Below are positions 63,760-64,000 of a stretch of 64,000 nucleotides of DNA, piece after piece. Under the pieces are notes generated by a model. That model saw nothing but the letters and a program-made list of their open reading frames with translations, was not told where the DNA came from and made no database searches. Source of the stretch: Curtobacterium sp. TC1 (lineage in GTDB: Bacteria > Actinomycetota > Actinomycetes > Actinomycetales > Microbacteriaceae); assembly GCF_019844075.1 (NCBI RefSeq), contig NZ_CP081964.1, positions 3,658,001 through 3,722,000 on the forward strand, in the 5' to 3' direction. The position numbers were made by a program, and so were the translations under genes. How positions within the stretch are numbered: position 1 is the first letter of the stretch; each line of letters begins with the position of its first letter.

Positions 63760-64000
63760 CACGCACCTGCCTTCTCGGTCGCGGCACGCAGTGCTGCGGC
63801 CTCGGCCTGGAGCAGACGAGCCGGGACGACCCGCTCGACGTCGAGGCCACGACGGCTCGCGACGGCGCGGGGCTCCTCGAGCTGCTTCAGAGCCTCGACG
63901 GTCGCGTGCACGATGTTGATGGTGTTGGACGAACCGAGCGACTTGCTCAGGACGTCGTGGATGCCGGCGCACTCGAGGACGGCGCGGACGGGACCACCGG
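63759..64000 (-). CDS. rpsE: 30S ribosomal protein S5, C-terminal part
   Basis: C-terminal 79 or so residues of uS5; the beginning lies past the right edge. Seen: [49 protein letters not shown], the standard S5 end, followed by an Ala-rich tail ending EKAGA. Order rpsE-rpmD-rplO is the normal spc operon. Confidence 0.95.
   Translation of the reverse strand, partial: GGPVRAVLECAGIHDVLSKSLGSSNTINIVHATVEALKQLEEPRAVASRRGLDVERVVPARLLQAEAAALRAATEKAGA

Overview
The window is about 70% GC, densely packed chromosomal DNA from an actinobacterium. Gene content and order (desferrioxamine-type siderophore genes under a DtxR box, GuaB3, SURF1, a LytR-CpsA-Psr protein, HrcA/CIRCE control of groES, GTG/TTG starts, ATGA overlaps) fit the Microbacteriaceae, with Curtobacterium or a close relative most likely. 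The genus is inferred, not shown. I saw no prophage, transposase, CRISPR array, rRNA or convincing tRNA.

Layout. 1-2.8 kb: start of an iron-regulated siderophore operon (lysine decarboxylase, then lysine/cadaverine hydroxylase cut by the left edge). 2.9-6.3 kb: pcrA helicase and a glycerophosphodiester phosphodiesterase. 6.4-8.4 kb: two plus-strand membrane proteins (DUF817, Bax-inhibitor-1). 8.6-13.4 kb: a five-gene operon (RCK_C protein, CPA2 antiporter, SURF1, DUF3817, guaA). 14-17.3 kb: glpD, guaB3 and a tiny membrane protein. 17.5-25.4 kb: a branched-chain amino-acid type ABC transporter (livHMGF) divergent from guaB, with its presumed lipoprotein receptor after guaB. 25.5-29 kb: a frameshifted RarD/EamA transporter, groES with two CIRCE operators, a THUMP-like methyltransferase and a DUF4190 protein.

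29-43.8 kb is the actinobacterial tsaD-rimI-tsaB / tsaE-alr-alr-acpS-glmS / coaA / glmM-rpsI-rplM neighbourhood. It links tRNA t6A synthesis, cell-wall precursor supply (D-Ala, GlcN-6-P, GlcN-1-P), CoA and ribosomal proteins. 44-50.8 kb holds a wall-anchored extracellular nuclease, an MBL hydrolase, truA and a DrrAB-type exporter. 50.8-55.1 kb has a giant SARP/BTAD regulator and a FUSC protein. 55.3-58.6 kb is the alpha operon (infA-rpmJ-rpsM-rpsK-rpoA-rplQ), then an LCP ligase gene on the opposite strand, then map-adk-secY and the end of the spc operon (rplO, rpmD, rpsE cut by the right edge).

The conserved backbone is broken at several points by small accessory cassettes: between tsaE and tsaB, coaA and glmS, truA and rplM, rplQ and truA, and infA and map. 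Most points that merit a second look sit in or beside these: a decayed acetyltransferase remnant, a dispersed CGGACGGGAGGCCCG repeat, the exporter/regulator pair and the tandem alr genes. I found no clear evidence of a wholly new system. The best candidates are the SARP/BTAD-DrrAB pair, a LivH permease with an inserted extracellular domain, and an alr duplication that may serve D-amino acids other than D-Ala.
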